The position numbers and the translations under genes were made by a program. Below, in pieces: positions 10,094 to 19,698 of a stretch of DNA of 64,000 nucleotides; position 1 is the first letter of the stretch, and every line of letters begins with the position of its first letter. The stretch spans positions 2,790,001-2,854,000 of the forward strand of contig NZ_CP097349.1 of assembly GCF_023516215.1 (NCBI RefSeq), given 5' to 3'. This DNA comes from Cytobacillus pseudoceanisediminis (GTDB taxonomy: Bacteria > Bacillota > Bacilli > Bacillales > Cytobacillaceae). Under the pieces are notes generated by a model. It saw only the letters and a list, made by a program, of their open reading frames with translations, was not told where the DNA came from and ran no database searches.

Positions 10094-11719
10094 TTACTTT
10101 GCATTACCTGTATATTCTTTTTGGACCTGATCTCTTAATGCCATTTTGAGGAATTTTCCTACAGATGTTTTTGGTATTTCTTCAAAGAAAAGAATTTCAT
10201 CCGGAAGCCACCATTTTGCAAATTGCGGCTTCAGGAATTCATAAAGGTCTTCTTTTGTTGTCTGTCCTTTAAATGGTTCTTTCAGAACAACGCATGCCAC
10301 CGGCCGTTCCTGCCATTGCTCATGCGGGACAGCAACAACCGCAGCCTCAAATACCGATTCATGAGCCATCATGGCATTTTCGATATCAACAGAAGAAATC
10401 CATTCCCCTCCGCTTTTAATCAAATCTTTTGTCCGGTCAACAATTTTCATAAATCCTTCTTCATCAATGGTTACGACATCACCCGTGTAGAGCCAGCCAT
10501 CTCGGAACGCCTCATCTGTCCGCTCGTCCTTGTAATATTCAGAAGCAATCCATGGTCCTCTTATGGCGAGTTCCCCCATTTCCTTTCCGTCCCATGCTGC
10601 TTCGCCATCCTTGCCGGCAATCTTCAATTCCAATCCGGGGACAAGTATGCCCTGCTTGGCTTTTATGTCCAGCTTCTCATCGGGTGATAACTCTTCCTGA
10701 TAGCTTTTTAAAGTCGAAATAACAACAAGAGGGCTTGTTTCAGTCATTCCGTAAGCATGCATGAATGGAATATTGTGTTTTTGCTCGAAAGCTTTAATCA
10801 TGCCTTTTGGTGCAGCCGATCCTCCACACAGAACCGATCGGAGTGAACTCATGTCATATTTATTTTCATCCAGCTCTTTTAATAATCCGAGCCAGATTGT
10901 CGGCACTCCGGCTGTTATCGTAACTTTTTCTGATTGGATAAGCTCAGCCAAAAGTTTAGGTGTAAAATATGGGCCCGGCAACACAAGAGTCGTTCCAAAC
11001 CAGACAGCAGCAAAAGGGAGCCCCCATGCATTTACATGGAACATCGGCACTACCGGAAGGGCGATATCTTTCTCGCTTACCGCTGCACTATCTGCCATTC
11101 CCAGTGCCATACTGTGAAGGACGATGCCCCTGTGGGAATAGACGACACCTTTAGGATTGCCTGTGGTCGCAGAGGTATAGCACATTCCAGCTGCTGAATT
11201 TTCATCCAGATCATCAGGATATTCGTATGCACCGCTTGCTTCATTGATAAGCGTTTCATAGTGATAAACCGGCGAAAGAGTAGTCTCAGGCAATTCATCT
11301 TCATCAGTCATAATAATGAAAGCCTTGACCGTTTTCAGTTCATCCTTAACCTTCTCAATTAAAGGGACAATATCAGGATCAATCAAAAGCACCTTATCTT
11401 CAGCATGGTTAATTATATAAGTAATATGCTGAGGTGACAGTCGTATATTAATCGTATGAAGAACGGCTCCGCTGCATGGAATGGCAAAATAAGCCTCCAG
11501 GTGGCGATGATGGTTCCAAGCAAGTGTCCCGACCTTGTCCCCTCTTTCCACCCCTATGTTTTGCAGGCTTTCTGCCAGCTTCCTTGTCCGTTCTGCAATC
11601 TCCTTATATGTAAATCTCTGAATTCCGCCGGCTGTTCTTGAAACGACTGTTTTCCTTGGAAAATACTTTTCTGCACGCTTTATCATTTGCGTCATTGTCA
11701 AAGGTGTCTGCATCATCAT
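10094..11719 (-). CDS. Medium/long-chain acyl-CoA ligase (AMP-binding family)
   Basis: This 541-residue adenylate-forming enzyme activates a carboxylic acid with ATP and CoA. Visible motifs are the phosphate loop [11 protein letters not shown] (about residue 180), [10 protein letters not shown], the DGWLYTGD region with the [13 protein letters not shown] hinge, and the C-terminal catalytic lysine in [10 protein letters not shown]. It is full length for the AlkK-like long-chain ligases. The start is ATG 11719 behind AAAAAGGGGG. It is transcribed alone, with its own terminator, upstream of yhaR. Confidence 0.9.
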   Translation of the reverse strand: MMMQTPLTMTQMIKRAEKYFPRKTVVSRTAGGIQRFTYKEIAERTRKLAESLQNIGVERGDKVGTLAWNHHRHLEAYFAIPCSGAVLHTINIRLSPQHITYIINHAEDKVLLIDPDIVPLIEKVKDELKTVKAFIIMTDEDELPETTLSPVYHYETLINEASGAYEYPDDLDENSAAGMCYTSATTGNPKGVVYSHRGIVLHSMALGMADSAAVSEKDIALPVVPMFHVNAWGLPFAAVWFGTTLVLPGPYFTPKLLAELIQSEKVTITAGVPTIWLGLLKELDENKYDMSSLRSVLCGGSAAPKGMIKAFEQKHNIPFMHAYGMTETSPLVVISTLKSYQEELSPDEKLDIKAKQGILVPGLELKIAGKDGEAAWDGKEMGELAIRGPWIASEYYKDERTDEAFRDGWLYTGDVVTIDEEGFMKIVDRTKDLIKSGGEWISSVDIENAMMAHESVFEAAVVAVPHEQWQERPVACVVLKEPFKGQTTKEDLYEFLKPQFAKWWLPDEILFFEEIPKTSVGKFLKMALRDQVQKEYTGNAK

Positions 11720-11851
11720 TACAATTCCCCCTTTTTAGAAAACGCTTACATTCGGATTCATAGAATTCTATGATCTTTATTACCTATATTCATTCTCTTT
11801 ATTTTCAGTAATTCCTTTAATTTCCTTCTGAATTTTCAAAAATATAAACTT

Positions 11852-11884
11852 TAAAAAAATCCCCGCCTATTCGGCCAGGGATTC
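11852..11884 (-). terminator. Intrinsic terminator of hemZ
   Basis: On the minus strand AATCCCTGGCC pairs imperfectly with GGCGGGGATT and is followed by seven T. The stem overlaps the last codons of hemZ. Confidence 0.75.
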
Positions 11885-13381
11885 GTGTTTATTAAAAAGT
11901 TCTTTTAATATTTTCAATTTCTCGTTTGTATAATGCTCAAAACTGTCATTATACGATTTAGGATCCTTCGGGTTTGCAAAATGAGTGATTTTCCCTGTCT
12001 GAGGATCAATGAACTTACTGGAGGCCCCGCATCCAAGCCCGATGATTGTCTGCTGTTCTTCCATAATCATGATGTTATAGATGCTTTCCTGATTCGGAAG
12101 GGCATAGCCGACATTTTCAAGATTGCCGAGAATATTTTTCTGACGGTAAAGATAATAAGGATGGTAATTATGCTGTTTTGTCCAATCCTCAGCCATGTCC
12201 ATCATTTTTTCAATTTCTTCCCGCTCGGCAACTTTATATTTTTGCTTGTTCTTCGTCATTTCCGAAGCCCGTTTAAAGGATAAAGTATGAACTGTCAGAG
12301 ATTCCGGCATTAATTTCTCAGTTTCATCCAAAGTATGCGAAAATTCCGGCACACCTTCTCCAGGAAGCCCAATAATCAGATCCATATTGATGTTATTCAT
12401 TCCCATATTGCGGGCCAGATGGAACTTATCCACGGTTTCTTCCACTGTATGGTGGCGGCCAATGGCTTTCAAGGTCTCCTGAATATAGGACTGAGGATTG
12501 ATGCTGATGCGGTCAATGTTCCATTTTTTCAGCACTTCAAGCTTTTCGGGTGTGATTGTATCCGGACGTCCGGCTTCCACAGTGACCTCCCGTATGTTTT
12601 CGACATCTGGAAAAGAGTCGTACATTTCCTCATAAAGCATATCCATCTCTTCCGCCGTAATGCTTGTCGGAGTCCCTCCACCATAATAGACAGTAGTAAT
12701 TTTCACATCATTTTCTTTCAGCCACTCGCCAATTTTACGCATTTCGAAATGCAGGCCGCCAAGGAACGAGTTTACTGAACCCTGCCTGCCATTAATCGCA
12801 TATGCAGGAAAAGTGCAATACGCGCATTTTGTCGGGCAGAATGGAATGCCAATATATATGCTGACTTCATTTTTTAAGTTATAAAGATCCGGTACGACAG
12901 CAAGCTGCCTGTCTACGATATTCTGCATAAGCTGGATCTTTTCATCTGTAATCAAATACTCTTCCTTAAGCTGCTGATGGGCTTCATGGAGAGGTGTCTG
13001 ATGCTGTATGGCACGGTGAAGCAATTTTGTGGGACGTACCCCAGTCAGAATTCCCCACTTCTGGGTAATGCCTGTCCATTCCTGCAAAACAGTCAGATAT
13101 ACGTGGGATACTGCATTTTTTATTTGTTTAAAATTCTCTTTTTCTGTCTCAGACGGTACGAATTCCTTCTCAAAATTCGCTGAATGATTCTTGCCATCTT
13201 TATCAGAAAGCTCTGCAATGGCTTTAATGTGCTTTCCATGTTCAAGCTGAAGATTAATTGTAAGGTCGGCTGCATCATTCTCACCCAGCATCACTTCACA
13301 TTCTTCAAAAAAGAGGTTCCCGATCAGCCGGAGCGGACGATGGAAACGTTCATCCTGTACACCTAAAATTGAAATGTTCAA
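11867..13381 (-). CDS. hemZ: HemZ, radical SAM coproporphyrinogen III oxidase-like protein
   Basis: About 504 residues. The radical SAM cluster site is FCPTKCAYC (CxxxCxxC, near residue 185), followed by the glycine-rich YYGGGTPTS and the C-terminal HemN-like domain. I start at TTG 13381, since AAGGTGAT ends 5 bases before it and the N-terminus (MNISILGVQDERFHRPL) then aligns with B. subtilis HemZ; a GTG at 13390 overlaps the ribosome site. The family acts in heme synthesis or heme handling; B. subtilis HemZ contributes to anaerobic heme formation. It is monocistronic with a terminator. Confidence 0.93.
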   Translation of the reverse strand: MNISILGVQDERFHRPLRLIGNLFFEECEVMLGENDAADLTINLQLEHGKHIKAIAELSDKDGKNHSANFEKEFVPSETEKENFKQIKNAVSHVYLTVLQEWTGITQKWGILTGVRPTKLLHRAIQHQTPLHEAHQQLKEEYLITDEKIQLMQNIVDRQLAVVPDLYNLKNEVSIYIGIPFCPTKCAYCTFPAYAINGRQGSVNSFLGGLHFEMRKIGEWLKENDVKITTVYYGGGTPTSITAEEMDMLYEEMYDSFPDVENIREVTVEAGRPDTITPEKLEVLKKWNIDRISINPQSYIQETLKAIGRHHTVEETVDKFHLARNMGMNNINMDLIIGLPGEGVPEFSHTLDETEKLMPESLTVHTLSFKRASEMTKNKQKYKVAEREEIEKMMDMAEDWTKQHNYHPYYLYRQKNILGNLENVGYALPNQESIYNIMIMEEQQTIIGLGCGASSKFIDPQTGKITHFANPKDPKSYNDSFEHYTNEKLKILKELFNKHESLAE

Positions 13382-13553
13382 ATTGATCACCTTTTTTAGA
13401 AAATATATTAATCTGCCGATGTCTTTGTTTTCTTAGGGGCAGCTGCATAGTGTCTATTTTTCATGTTGACAAACTTCTTTTAGTGTACAGAAATGGGGAA
13501 ACAAGGTCAATATAAGGGAAATGATTCCTAATGGATACCCAGTATCGCAAAGC

Positions 13554-13584
13554 AAAAAAAGAGCCGATTTACTAATCGAGCTCT
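13554..13584 (-). terminator. Intrinsic terminator of yhaX
   Basis: On the minus strand GAGCTCGATT pairs with AATCGGCTC (one bulge), then seven T. Confidence 0.8.
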
Positions 13585-13596
13585 CTTTGATTGATT

Positions 13597-14463
13597 TTAT
13601 TTTAATAGATTCATTTTCTTCAGGAAATCAATTGGATGCTGTTTGCGGAAATGTTCTTTGACCATGTAGCTTACACCGTTCTGGTCATTGGATCGTGTCA
13701 GCCAGTCTGCTGCTTTTTTGACTTCGGCAGGTGCATTACCCATAGCCACACCGAGGCCGGCGGCTTCAATCATTTCCAGATCATCCTCCGAGTCGCCTAT
13801 AACGACCATTTGGTTTCGGGAAATTCCGAGATGTTCACATAAATAGAGCAAACCATTCAGCTTTGAAACTCCGGCAGGTACAATATCCATCCGCAGATCA
13901 CTTAACTTAATGACTTCTACATTTTCAAACATGCCCCTAATGGCTGCCTGGGCATCCTCAAGGTCGTCTTTATCTTCAAAATACACTTCAATTTTTGGCG
14001 GTGTGACCGGCTCATCTAAAATGGTGTCACTTAATGAATCCACAAATTGCTGCGAGTAAAAAATGGGATCGCCGGTTGTAAAAACAGTTTTAGCAAGCAT
14101 ATTGGTATTGAGCTTGGTTTTGTTGGCAAGGGAATATTTTTCGTGCACCAGCCTGATTTGACAGGTAAAGCCTTCAAGCAGGCGCACGATTTCAAACGTT
14201 TCATCTTCCTGTATCCTTTTTACAAATATCGGCTTTTCCTGAGAAGCTGCAATATAAGCTCCCCTGTGTGTGACCAGCAAGGAATTGATTTTCAATGCTT
14301 TGGCCGCTTTTTTCGCGGATGGAAAGCTTCTGGATGTGACAAGTGTTACATAAATTCCTTTTTGCTGCACATATTCAATCGCTTCTTTTGTTGATTTATG
14401 AAGTCTTCCATTTGATTGGAGTAGTGTTCCGTCAATATTTAAAGCAAGCATTCTATATATCAT
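13597..14463 (-). CDS. yhaX: YhaX, Cof-type HAD-superfamily protein with altered nucleophile
   Basis: This 288-residue HAD protein with a Cof-type cap has motif IV (GDSEDDLEMIEAAGLGVAMGN, near residue 220) and the conserved lysine region before it. Motif I reads ALNIDGTLL, so the first, nucleophilic aspartate of DxDGT is asparagine. The length and hemZ neighbourhood match B. subtilis YhaX, a sporulation-expressed protein. With Asn at the nucleophile it may lack phosphatase activity or act as a binding protein. The start ATG 14463 has GGGGG upstream. Confidence 0.88.
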   Translation of the reverse strand: MIYRMLALNIDGTLLQSNGRLHKSTKEAIEYVQQKGIYVTLVTSRSFPSAKKAAKALKINSLLVTHRGAYIAASQEKPIFVKRIQEDETFEIVRLLEGFTCQIRLVHEKYSLANKTKLNTNMLAKTVFTTGDPIFYSQQFVDSLSDTILDEPVTPPKIEVYFEDKDDLEDAQAAIRGMFENVEVIKLSDLRMDIVPAGVSKLNGLLYLCEHLGISRNQMVVIGDSEDDLEMIEAAGLGVAMGNAPAEVKKAADWLTRSNDQNGVSYMVKEHFRKQHPIDFLKKMNLLK

Positions 14464-14696
14464 CCAATTTGCCCCCTATTCTCGGTGTAAAATTGTCCTA
14501 TTACACTTTTATGAAGGGAAGGATTGGATTAGAACATGACATGGACAATGCAGAAATTTTTTCATAGCTTATCTGTGTTATTGAAGGCGTTTATCTGTTT
14601 TCATAGATCATTTGATTTAAAGAATTGTAAATTAGTCATTTACAATTTGGATGCTCCGTATTAAGATGGAGTCAATAAAAACTGCATATCTTATTT

Positions 14697-14783
14697 TGCA
14701 CTAGGGGAGCTTTTAGGCTGAGAAGAACAATCCGTTCTGACTCTTATCACCCGATCTGGATAATACCAGCGTGGGGAAGTGCA
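14697..14783 (+). ncRNA. TPP (thiamine pyrophosphate) riboswitch aptamer
   Basis: The conserved THI-element segments are present in order: ACTAGGGGAGC, GGCTGAGAAG, and ACCCGATCTGGATAATACC followed by AGCGTGGGGAAGT. P1 is formed by TGCACT (14697-14702) and AGTGCA (14778-14783). It lies upstream of ykoFEDC, the thiamine-precursor transporter operon. A terminator follows at 14822-14855. Confidence 0.96.
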
Positions 14784-14855
14784 GGTGAACGGCTATCATT
14801 TCTAGTGTATTGATATCATTCAACTGCATTTCCTTTTGGGAATGCAGTTTTTTAA
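14775..14855 (+). promoter_or_regulatory. Expression platform of the TPP riboswitch: terminator and competing antiterminator
   Basis: Terminator: AACTGCATTTCC (14822-14833) pairs with GGGAATGCAGTT, followed by seven T. Antiterminator: GGAAGTGCAG (14775-14784) can pair with CTGCATTTCC (14824-14833), nine Watson-Crick pairs plus one wobble. The antiterminator uses the 3' strand of aptamer P1, so ligand binding should release the terminator and switch the operon off. Confidence 0.88.
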
Positions 14856-14882
14856 TTTTATATAAACCAGGAGGATGGCAAA

Positions 14883-15486
14883 ATGCAGGAAAATTTCTTA
14901 TGCGGAACAAGCGAGATTACAGGGTGCAGGTTTTCGATTTATCCAATGACTGACAGGTTTGTGGATGTTATTTTATCTGCTCTAAAAGAAGTGGATACAA
15001 GCAAGATATGGATGGAAACAGATGATGTGAGCACTTGTGTGCGCGGCAGGTCCATTCATGTTTTTGATGTAGTCAAAGCGATTTATCTTGAAGCTGCTAA
15101 GCATGGTGATCATGTAGTATTTAACGGCACATTTTCAAATGGATGCCCTGGCGATACTGCCGGAGATGCTTATCTTGCTGAAAATGAAGAGAAGGCGAAT
15201 GAAAAAAATCTGCTGGAATCAGCCAGGAAGTCGCTGTCCAGTTCGCACTTTATCCGATGGGGATTCCTGGATACATGAACGTCATTATGAACCAAGTCGA
15301 GCTTGCAAAGGCTCAGGGAACGTTTACTGAAGGAGTGCATTATGCTTCAAGATTAGATGGGAATGCACACGATGTTTTTAAAACGCTGGAAGATGCTTTC
15401 GAAAGCTGTAAGAAAAGCGATTCCACTCATATTATCATGACGGTTAATATGTCTGCAAACAGTCCTTCCAAAAAGGGGCTGTGTAA
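14883..15486 (+). CDS. ykoF: YkoF, thiamine/HMP-binding protein (two frameshifts in this sequence)
   Basis: B. subtilis YkoF is a 200-residue cytoplasmic protein that binds thiamine and its pyrimidine precursor HMP; it is the first gene of ykoFEDC. Here the frame breaks at G2 15226-15227 and G4 15475-15478. One added G at each gives about 201 residues, including VAVQFALYPMG across the first break and a stop (TAA 15484) just before ykoE. Without repair the second half reads straight into ykoE, a false fusion. Start ATG 14883 follows AGGAGG. Confidence 0.88.
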
Positions 15487-15487
15487 A

Positions 15488-16084
15488 ATGCTCGAAAAAT
15501 GGAAGCTTCGTGAGGTCATTGTCCTATCTGTACTCGCTGTTGTGTTTGCAGTTGTATACCTGGTGTTCATGCAATTTGGCAACGTGTTATATGGGATGTT
15601 TGGCTTAATTGGCTATGATCTGATTTTTGGCATTTGGTTTATTGTTTCAATCATCGCAGCGTACATAATCAGAAAACCCGGAGCAGCCTTTTTATCGGAA
15701 ACCATCGCAGCGGCCATTGAAGTCATGATTGGCAATGCAGTAGGCCCTCGCCTGATTCTTTCAGGCATGATTCAGGGGATTGGAGCAGAAGCTGTTTTTG
15801 CGGCAACTAAATGGAACAATTACCGGACATGGGTTTTAATTGCTGCCGGCATGGGCTCTTCTGTTACGAGCTTTATTTGGGGCTATTTCATTTCCGGCTA
15901 CGCAGCCCTCTCACCCGGTTATGTAACTGCCATGTTTTTTGTGAGACTGGTTAGCGGTGCTTTGCTCGCTGGATTACTGGGGAAATGGCTGAGTAAGAGT
16001 CTTGCTAAAACTGGGGCATTAAACAGCTTCCCTATCGGAAAAGAGCTGAGAAGGGAAAAATCACAAAATGGCATTTCAGCATAA
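15488..16084 (+). CDS. ykoE: YkoE, S-component/permease of the HMP-thiamine ECF transporter
   Basis: This 198-residue membrane protein has about six hydrophobic segments (starts MLEKWKLREVIVLSV). ATG 15488 lies one base after the restored ykoF stop. The YkoE family is the substrate-binding S-component that works with YkoD (ATPase) and YkoC (EcfT). It overlaps ykoD by 17 bases, supporting co-translation. The TPP riboswitch upstream of ykoF controls the whole operon. Confidence 0.92.
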   Translation: MLEKWKLREVIVLSVLAVVFAVVYLVFMQFGNVLYGMFGLIGYDLIFGIWFIVSIIAAYIIRKPGAAFLSETIAAAIEVMIGNAVGPRLILSGMIQGIGAEAVFAATKWNNYRTWVLIAAGMGSSVTSFIWGYFISGYAALSPGYVTAMFFVRLVSGALLAGLLGKWLSKSLAKTGALNSFPIGKELRREKSQNGISA

Positions 16085-17768
16085 CCAGCCTTTATTAATA
16101 ACAGAAAAGCTGTCCTTCCGGCATGAAGATGTGAAGAATCCTGTTTTTAAGAATGTGAATTTCAGCCTTAATTCAGGGGAAGCTGTTCTATTATTGGGCC
16201 CCAGCGGCTGCGGAAAAAGCACGCTTGCTTTCTGCTTAAATAAATTGTATCCGGAAGCCGTTGATGGCGACTTGGATGGCACCATTTCCTTCAAAGGAAA
16301 GATACTGGATGAATTCCCGCCAGGTGAAATTAATCAGCACATTGGCATTGTGTTTCAGGATCCTGAAAGCCAGTTTTGCATGACAACAGTTGAAGAGGAG
16401 CTGGCATTCGGCCTTGAGAATATGAAAACACCTCCTGCAGAAATTGAGACCAAGATTGATGAAGCACTGGAACTTGTTCATCTTCTGCCATTTAAGCACG
16501 CCTTAATCCACACCCTTTCGGGGGGACAAAAGCAAAAACTTGCACTTGCATGTGTATTGTCATTAAAACCGGATATCCTGATTTTGGATGAACCGACAGC
16601 AAATCTTGACCCGGCTTCAAGCTATGAACTTACCCGTATCATCAAAGAGCTAAAAGAGGAGCAATCCTTTTCCCTTCTAATCATTGAGCACAAGCTGGAT
16701 GATTGGATTGATTTGACCGACCGCTGTGTGGTGCTAAACCGGGAAGGCGAAATTTTATTTAATGGAAGCACTGCAGACTGCTTTAATAAATATGCAGAAG
16801 AACTACTGCTTGAGGGTATCTGGCTTCCAAGCACAGTAAGAGCAGGTCTATTAGGAAAAAAGGCAGGGATTTACAAAGGGGAAAAGCTTCCGTTAACTGA
16901 CCGGGAATTAATTGCTGGATTTGTAAATCCCTATGCTGCACTTCAGATTTTAGATAACAGGAAGACTATACATCAAGTCTTTGAAGATCAGGTCATCCTG
17001 TCGGCGGAGAATCTTTCTTTTCATAAGAATGGGAAGGATTTGCTTAAAAATATTAGTTTTTCAGTTAGAAAAGGTGAATTTGTGGCAATAGCCGGTTCAA
17101 ATGGATCTGGAAAAACAACGCTTTCCAGACTGCTTGCAGGATTATATGCTCCATCCAAAGGCAACATCCTTTTTGATGACCGCTCCCTTTCCCAGTGGCA
17201 GGAGCAAGAGTTAAGACTAAAATTAGGATACGTTTTTCAGAATCCCGAACACCAATTTATTGCAGATTCTGTTTATGATGAAATTGCCTTCAGTCTGAAA
17301 ATACAGAGAATGACAGATGCCGAAATACAAAAAGTGGTTCAAGCTGTTCTGCATCAAGTGAACTTGCTCCAGCACGCTGACATGCATCCTTTTTCCTTAA
17401 GTCAGGGACAGAAGCGGCGGCTTAGTGTTGCATCGATGCTGGTGAATGAACAGGATTTGCTGCTCCTTGATGAACCAACATTTGGACAGGATGCCAGGAC
17501 CTCTGCTGACCTAATGGCGCTTTTGGAAACAAGGATCCATAGCGGAGGCTCCGTGGTGATGATCACTCATGACATGGAAATCCTGCATTCCTATGCCGAT
17601 AAAGTGATTGTCCTTTCAGAAGGAGAGAAGATATACGAGGGATTGCCTGATTCATTATGGAAGGAACATGAGATTATGAAAATTGCTTCTCTAAAGGTTC
17701 CTTACACAGAAAAACTCAGGAACGAACTGGCTGCCGTGGAAGGGATGAACAAGCTTGCTCTTACATGA
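16068..17768 (+). CDS. ykoD: YkoD, double-domain ECF transporter ATPase
   Basis: This 566-residue protein is a fusion of two ABC ATPase domains. Domain 1 has Walker A GPSGCGKST (about residue 45), LSGGQKQKLALA and Walker B ILILDEPTANLDP. Domain 2 has GSNGSGKTT (about residue 345), LSQGQKRRLSVA and LLLLDEPTFGQDA. Each has the FQDPE/FQNPE Q-loop typical of EcfA proteins. It powers uptake of a thiamine precursor through YkoE and YkoC. It is somewhat longer than B. subtilis YkoD. Confidence 0.94.
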   Translation: MAFQHNQPLLITEKLSFRHEDVKNPVFKNVNFSLNSGEAVLLLGPSGCGKSTLAFCLNKLYPEAVDGDLDGTISFKGKILDEFPPGEINQHIGIVFQDPESQFCMTTVEEELAFGLENMKTPPAEIETKIDEALELVHLLPFKHALIHTLSGGQKQKLALACVLSLKPDILILDEPTANLDPASSYELTRIIKELKEEQSFSLLIIEHKLDDWIDLTDRCVVLNREGEILFNGSTADCFNKYAEELLLEGIWLPSTVRAGLLGKKAGIYKGEKLPLTDRELIAGFVNPYAALQILDNRKTIHQVFEDQVILSAENLSFHKNGKDLLKNISFSVRKGEFVAIAGSNGSGKTTLSRLLAGLYAPSKGNILFDDRSLSQWQEQELRLKLGYVFQNPEHQFIADSVYDEIAFSLKIQRMTDAEIQKVVQAVLHQVNLLQHADMHPFSLSQGQKRRLSVASMLVNEQDLLLLDEPTFGQDARTSADLMALLETRIHSGGSVVMITHDMEILHSYADKVIVLSEGEKIYEGLPDSLWKEHEIMKIASLKVPYTEKLRNELAAVEGMNKLALT

Positions 17769-18534
17769 ATTTAACCCAAGCATAAAAGCTCTGACTGTGA
17801 TTGTCTGTGTATTGATTTTGTCCGTTTTCTTTGACCCGGTTACTCCTTTTCTGACCTTAGTGGTGACTGCAGGAACCACCTTTATTTTTGGTAATGTTTC
17901 ATTCAAAAGATGGATTTTGCTTTTCTCGCCATTTATCTTCATGGCTATAATATATATTTGGTCAGCTATGATTTTTTCAAAGACTATTGAAGGTGAAACC
18001 ATCCTATGGACATGGGGGATCTTCACATTGACTGAAGAGGGCTTTCAGCGTGCCCTATCTCTTGGAATGAGGGTTTTAAGCTTTACCTCGCTGTCCCTTC
18101 TGTTCATTTTAACCACCAAGCCGACAGAGTTCCTGCTAAGTCTCATGCAGCAATGCCGGCTCTCTCCAAAGCTTGCATATGGAATCATGGCAGGATATCG
18201 ATTTCTGCCATTAATGAAAGAAGAATTTGAGATTATCAGAAGCGCCCACCGGATTAGGGGGATACCCAAAGCCCGGACACTTTCTGAAAAAATGGCAGAA
18301 CTTAAGAGGTATTCAGTTCCTCTTCTTGCCGGAGCGATTCGTAAAGCTGAAAGGACGGCAATGGCGATGGAATCAAAAGGGTTTACCGGAGATAGGAACC
18401 GGGATTTCTATCAAAAAATTTCAGTTTCCTGGAAGGATTGGGCATATTTCGCCTTTTTTATAGGTGCAGTGCTGGCAAGTGCCTATATTTCATGGCTATT
18501 CGGCTTTCTGCAGCTTTATAATGGCGAACTTTAG
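17755..18534 (+). CDS. ykoC: YkoC, EcfT-type transmembrane component
   Basis: This 259-residue protein has five to six membrane segments and the EcfT coupling region with two short Ala-Arg-Gly-type motifs (RSAHRIRG, ERTAMAMESKGF). The start is TTG 17755 behind GGAAGGGATG, overlapping ykoD by 14 bases. It connects the YkoD ATPase to the YkoE S-component. It is the last gene of the operon; no strong terminator is visible directly after it. Confidence 0.9.
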   Translation: MLLHEFNPSIKALTVIVCVLILSVFFDPVTPFLTLVVTAGTTFIFGNVSFKRWILLFSPFIFMAIIYIWSAMIFSKTIEGETILWTWGIFTLTEEGFQRALSLGMRVLSFTSLSLLFILTTKPTEFLLSLMQQCRLSPKLAYGIMAGYRFLPLMKEEFEIIRSAHRIRGIPKARTLSEKMAELKRYSVPLLAGAIRKAERTAMAMESKGFTGDRNRDFYQKISVSWKDWAYFAFFIGAVLASAYISWLFGFLQLYNGEL

Positions 18535-18537
18535 AAA

Positions 18538-18640
18538 GCTATGTGCGAATGGCATTTATTTATGTGCGGATGGAGGAAGTTTATGTGCGGATAAGATTTT
18601 TCTGTGCACCTAGGCCCAATTTATATGCGCACAGCTGATT
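18538..18640. repeat. Short imperfect tandem repeat (TTATGTGCGGA units)
   Basis: Five units at about 20-base spacing read CTATGTGCGAAT, TTATGTGCGGAT, TTATGTGCGGAT, TTCTGTGCACCT and TTATATGCGCAC, decaying toward the end. They fill the gap after ykoC. No open frame or RNA structure explains them. Confidence 0.65.
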
Positions 18641-18773
18641 TCAAGTCAAATCCACATTAGAGTCCGCAGGAAAATTCCATAAATTACCACATGCAACTAT
18701 GAATAAATCTTATTTTCTCTCCTAAAGCTATTAGTGTAACAATCAAGAAAACTACACCAAGGAGATGATTTAC

Positions 18774-18974
18774 ATGGCAAGAAACAGCAATTCTAATCAG
18801 CTTTTAGTATCAGGAGTCAGCCAGGCAATTGATCAAATGAAGTATGAAATCGCAACAGAATTCGGTGTGAACCTTGGCCCGGAAACATCTTCAAGAGCAA
18901 ATGGATCAGTAGGCGGAGAAATTACAAAGCGCCTGGTGCAAATGGCTGAGCAGCAGCTTGGCGGAGCACGCTAG
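18774..18974 (+). CDS. Alpha/beta-type small acid-soluble spore protein
   Basis: This 66-residue protein contains the diagnostic segments [18 protein letters not shown] (with the GPR-type cleavage region) and [20 protein letters not shown]. These proteins coat and protect DNA in the dormant spore. ATG 18774 is 8 bases after AAGGAG; an upstream in-frame ATG at 18765 overlaps that site. A weak sigma-G-like promoter (TGAATA, 18 bases, AAAGCTA) lies about 50 bases upstream. The coding sequence is nearly the same as the second SASP gene in this window. Confidence 0.95.
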   Translation: MARNSNSNQLLVSGVSQAIDQMKYEIATEFGVNLGPETSSRANGSVGGEITKRLVQMAEQQLGGAR

Positions 18975-19000
18975 TCTTTTTCGTGCAATCATAGTAAAAT

Positions 19001-19037
19001 AAAAAACCGCTTCCAGCCAATCCTGGAAGCGGTTTTT
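19001..19037. terminator. Bidirectional terminator between SASP and GmhB-like genes
   Basis: AAACCGCTTCCAG pairs with CTGGAAGCGGTTT around a 6-base loop, with A and T runs on both sides, so it can serve the converging genes. Confidence 0.88.
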
Positions 19038-19044
19038 CACTCCC

Positions 19045-19569
19045 CTATTTAAGCATTTGCAAAATATCTTCCACTGCCTCAAAAAGTGATGAGGCCTGAA
19101 TATCTGCACTTGTTGGATCAGAGCCGATGAAAACAGTTTTACAGCCGGCCTTCTTGCCTGCCTCAATGTCCCGCTCGTGATCGCCTACCATAATGCTCTT
19201 AGCCAGATCAAGATGGTGCCTTTCCGCCAAATCCACCAGCATGCCTGCATTTGGCTTACGGCATTCGCACCCTGCTTTTGGTTTATGAGGGCAATAGGCC
19301 ACCTCTTTAATATGACCGCCTTTTTCTGCAACAAGCTCCTGCAGTCTTTCATGGATTCTCCTTAGCACTCTTTCTTTCAAAAAACCGAGTCCTACGCCGC
19401 CCTGATTGGTCACAACAAAAATCTCATATCCAGCTTGGGTCAGCTCTGCCACAGCTTCTGCTGCCCCTTCAAGTAAGTATAACTGCTCAGGCTTATTAAC
19501 GAATTTCACCCTCTCTGATAAAACCTCGTTCAAAACGCCGTCCCGGTCCAGAAAAATGGCTTTTTTCAA
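19045..19569 (-). CDS. HAD-IIIA phosphatase, GmhB-like
   Basis: This 174-residue protein has motif I FLDRDGVLNE, motif II VTNQGGVG, and the zinc-loop cysteines in CPHKPKAGCECRKPN that distinguish GmhB-type histidinol/heptose-bisphosphate phosphatases, followed by the MVGDHERDIEAG motif. In Gram-positives without lipopolysaccharide the substrate is uncertain; a sugar bisphosphate is likely. It is a single-gene unit ending at a shared terminator. The start ATG 19569 has a GAAAGGGGC ribosome site. Confidence 0.85.
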   Translation of the reverse strand: MKKAIFLDRDGVLNEVLSERVKFVNKPEQLYLLEGAAEAVAELTQAGYEIFVVTNQGGVGLGFLKERVLRRIHERLQELVAEKGGHIKEVAYCPHKPKAGCECRKPNAGMLVDLAERHHLDLAKSIMVGDHERDIEAGKKAGCKTVFIGSDPTSADIQASSLFEAVEDILQMLK

Positions 19570-19656
19570 TTTGCTGCCCCTTTCTTTAAATCAATATCTA
19601 TCATAAAGGTACCCAAACCTCGTTCAGTTTAATATAAGATGATGCTTTTTCTTATT

Positions 19657-19687
19657 AAAAAACCCCCGAAATTAATTCCGGGGGTTT
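19657..19687 (-). terminator. Intrinsic terminator of yheA
   Basis: On the minus strand AAACCCCCGGAA pairs with TTCGGGGGTT, followed by six T. Confidence 0.85.
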
Positions 19688-19698
19688 CCAATGCTGAT

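Noticed and set aside
15257..16084. A YkoF-YkoE fusion protein
   Set aside because: The fusion exists only because one G is missing at 15475-15478; the normal stop and ykoE start are both present.
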